Below, piece after piece: positions 5,401 to 5,720 of a DNA stretch of 5,720 nt. This stretch comes from Anaerolineae bacterium. GTDB lineage: Bacteria > Chloroflexota > Anaerolineae > Aggregatilineales > Phototrophicaceae. Position 1 is the first letter of the stretch; the number at the start of each line of letters is the position of its first letter. Position numbers and translations under genes: made by a program. Where the stretch lies: contig JAIOHO010000775.1 in NCBI GenBank assembly GCA_019912905.1, positions 1 through 5,720 of the forward strand, in the 5' to 3' direction. The notes under the pieces were generated by a model that worked only from the letters and a program-made list of their open reading frames with translations, did not search any database and was not told the DNA's origin.

Positions 5401-5720
5401 ATGACGGTTGAATTCGACGCGCATCGCGCGTTTACCAGCAATCATGCCAACCCACTGCGGTTTATCCTCTCGCACGTGATTCGCCACTGGTGGGTGGGTA
5501 TTCTGATGGTCCTGGGCGCATTTGGCAACGCGGGACTTGCCGCCCTGGTCCCCCAATTTATCGGCCAGGCTTTTGATGCCGTGACTCGGGATCGCAATTT
5601 CGAGCGCGTGGCGAGTATCTGCCTCGTCATCGTCGTAATCGCCCTGGTGCGGGCGGTGGTGCAGTTTACGCGCAACTTCAGCGCCCAGGTCTACGGCCAG
5701 CGCATCGAACGGGATGTGCG
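5401..5720 (+). CDS. ABC exporter, N-terminal part of the transmembrane domain (truncated by window edge)
   Basis: The frame opens at ATG 5401 and runs off the window after 106 codons. A short cytoplasmic N-terminus is followed by an amphipathic lead-in (PLRFILSHVIRHWW, about 18-31), a membrane segment at about 32-52 and a second at about 70-90. Between them, LVPQFIGQAFDAV (49-61) is the classic outer-loop motif of type IV (MsbA-like) exporters. The visible end, VYGQRIERDVR, matches the first cytoplasmic loop of these proteins. A fused ATP-binding domain would be expected beyond the window, giving about 580-620 residues, but none of it is visible. Cargo cannot be inferred; lipid, glycolipid, peptide or drug export are all possible. 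It follows the glycosyltransferase on the same strand, so a shared envelope role is a guess. Confidence 0.85.
   Translation, partial: MTVEFDAHRAFTSNHANPLRFILSHVIRHWWVGILMVLGAFGNAGLAALVPQFIGQAFDAVTRDRNFERVASICLVIVVIALVRAVVQFTRNFSAQVYGQRIERDV

Noticed and set aside
1..5720. Mobile element, CRISPR array, defence island, tRNA or rRNA
   Set aside because: There are no direct-repeat arrays, transposase-like frames, terminal repeats or RNA-like structures. All five genes belong to common housekeeping or envelope families.

Overview
The window is GC-rich bacterial chromosome with ordinary, dense gene packing: five protein genes and four short intergenic gaps of 68 to 136 bp. No RNA gene, insertion sequence, CRISPR array, attachment site or phage gene is visible. 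The best guess for the host is a Chloroflexota bacterium of the Anaerolineae type. This is inference. It rests on the style of the multi-pass glycosyltransferases, one with a C-terminal beta-rich tail that I associate with that group, and on the TANNAT promoter elements. No marker gene confirms it.

Layout: (1) 1-1362, minus strand: a large GT-C (PMT/ArnT-like) membrane glycosyltransferase whose 3' end lies outside the window. (2) 1363-1430: a 68-bp divergent promoter region. (3) 1431-2294, plus: an aldo/keto reductase with a complete catalytic tetrad. (4) 2295-2390: a convergent gap with a strong 16-pair hairpin, a likely shared terminator. (5) 2391-3362, minus: a D-2-hydroxyacid dehydrogenase of the glyoxylate/hydroxypyruvate reductase type. 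(6) 3363-3498: a second divergent promoter region. (7) 3499-5331, plus: a second GT-C glycosyltransferase with a soluble C-terminal region. (8) 5401-5720, plus: the N-terminal part of an ABC exporter permease, cut by the window edge.

The genes alternate in strand, so they do not form one operon. Only the second glycosyltransferase and the ABC exporter share direction and adjacency. They could jointly serve envelope glycan or lipid assembly and export, but the ABC gene also has its own promoter-like element. The two soluble oxidoreductases look like stand-alone metabolic genes. I see no new multi-gene system. The points most worth a second look are the near-leaderless extended -10 promoter of the first glycosyltransferase, the interlocked divergent promoters, a TACCAT element repeated upstream of all three plus-strand genes, the convergent hairpin, and the C-terminal region of the second glycosyltransferase.
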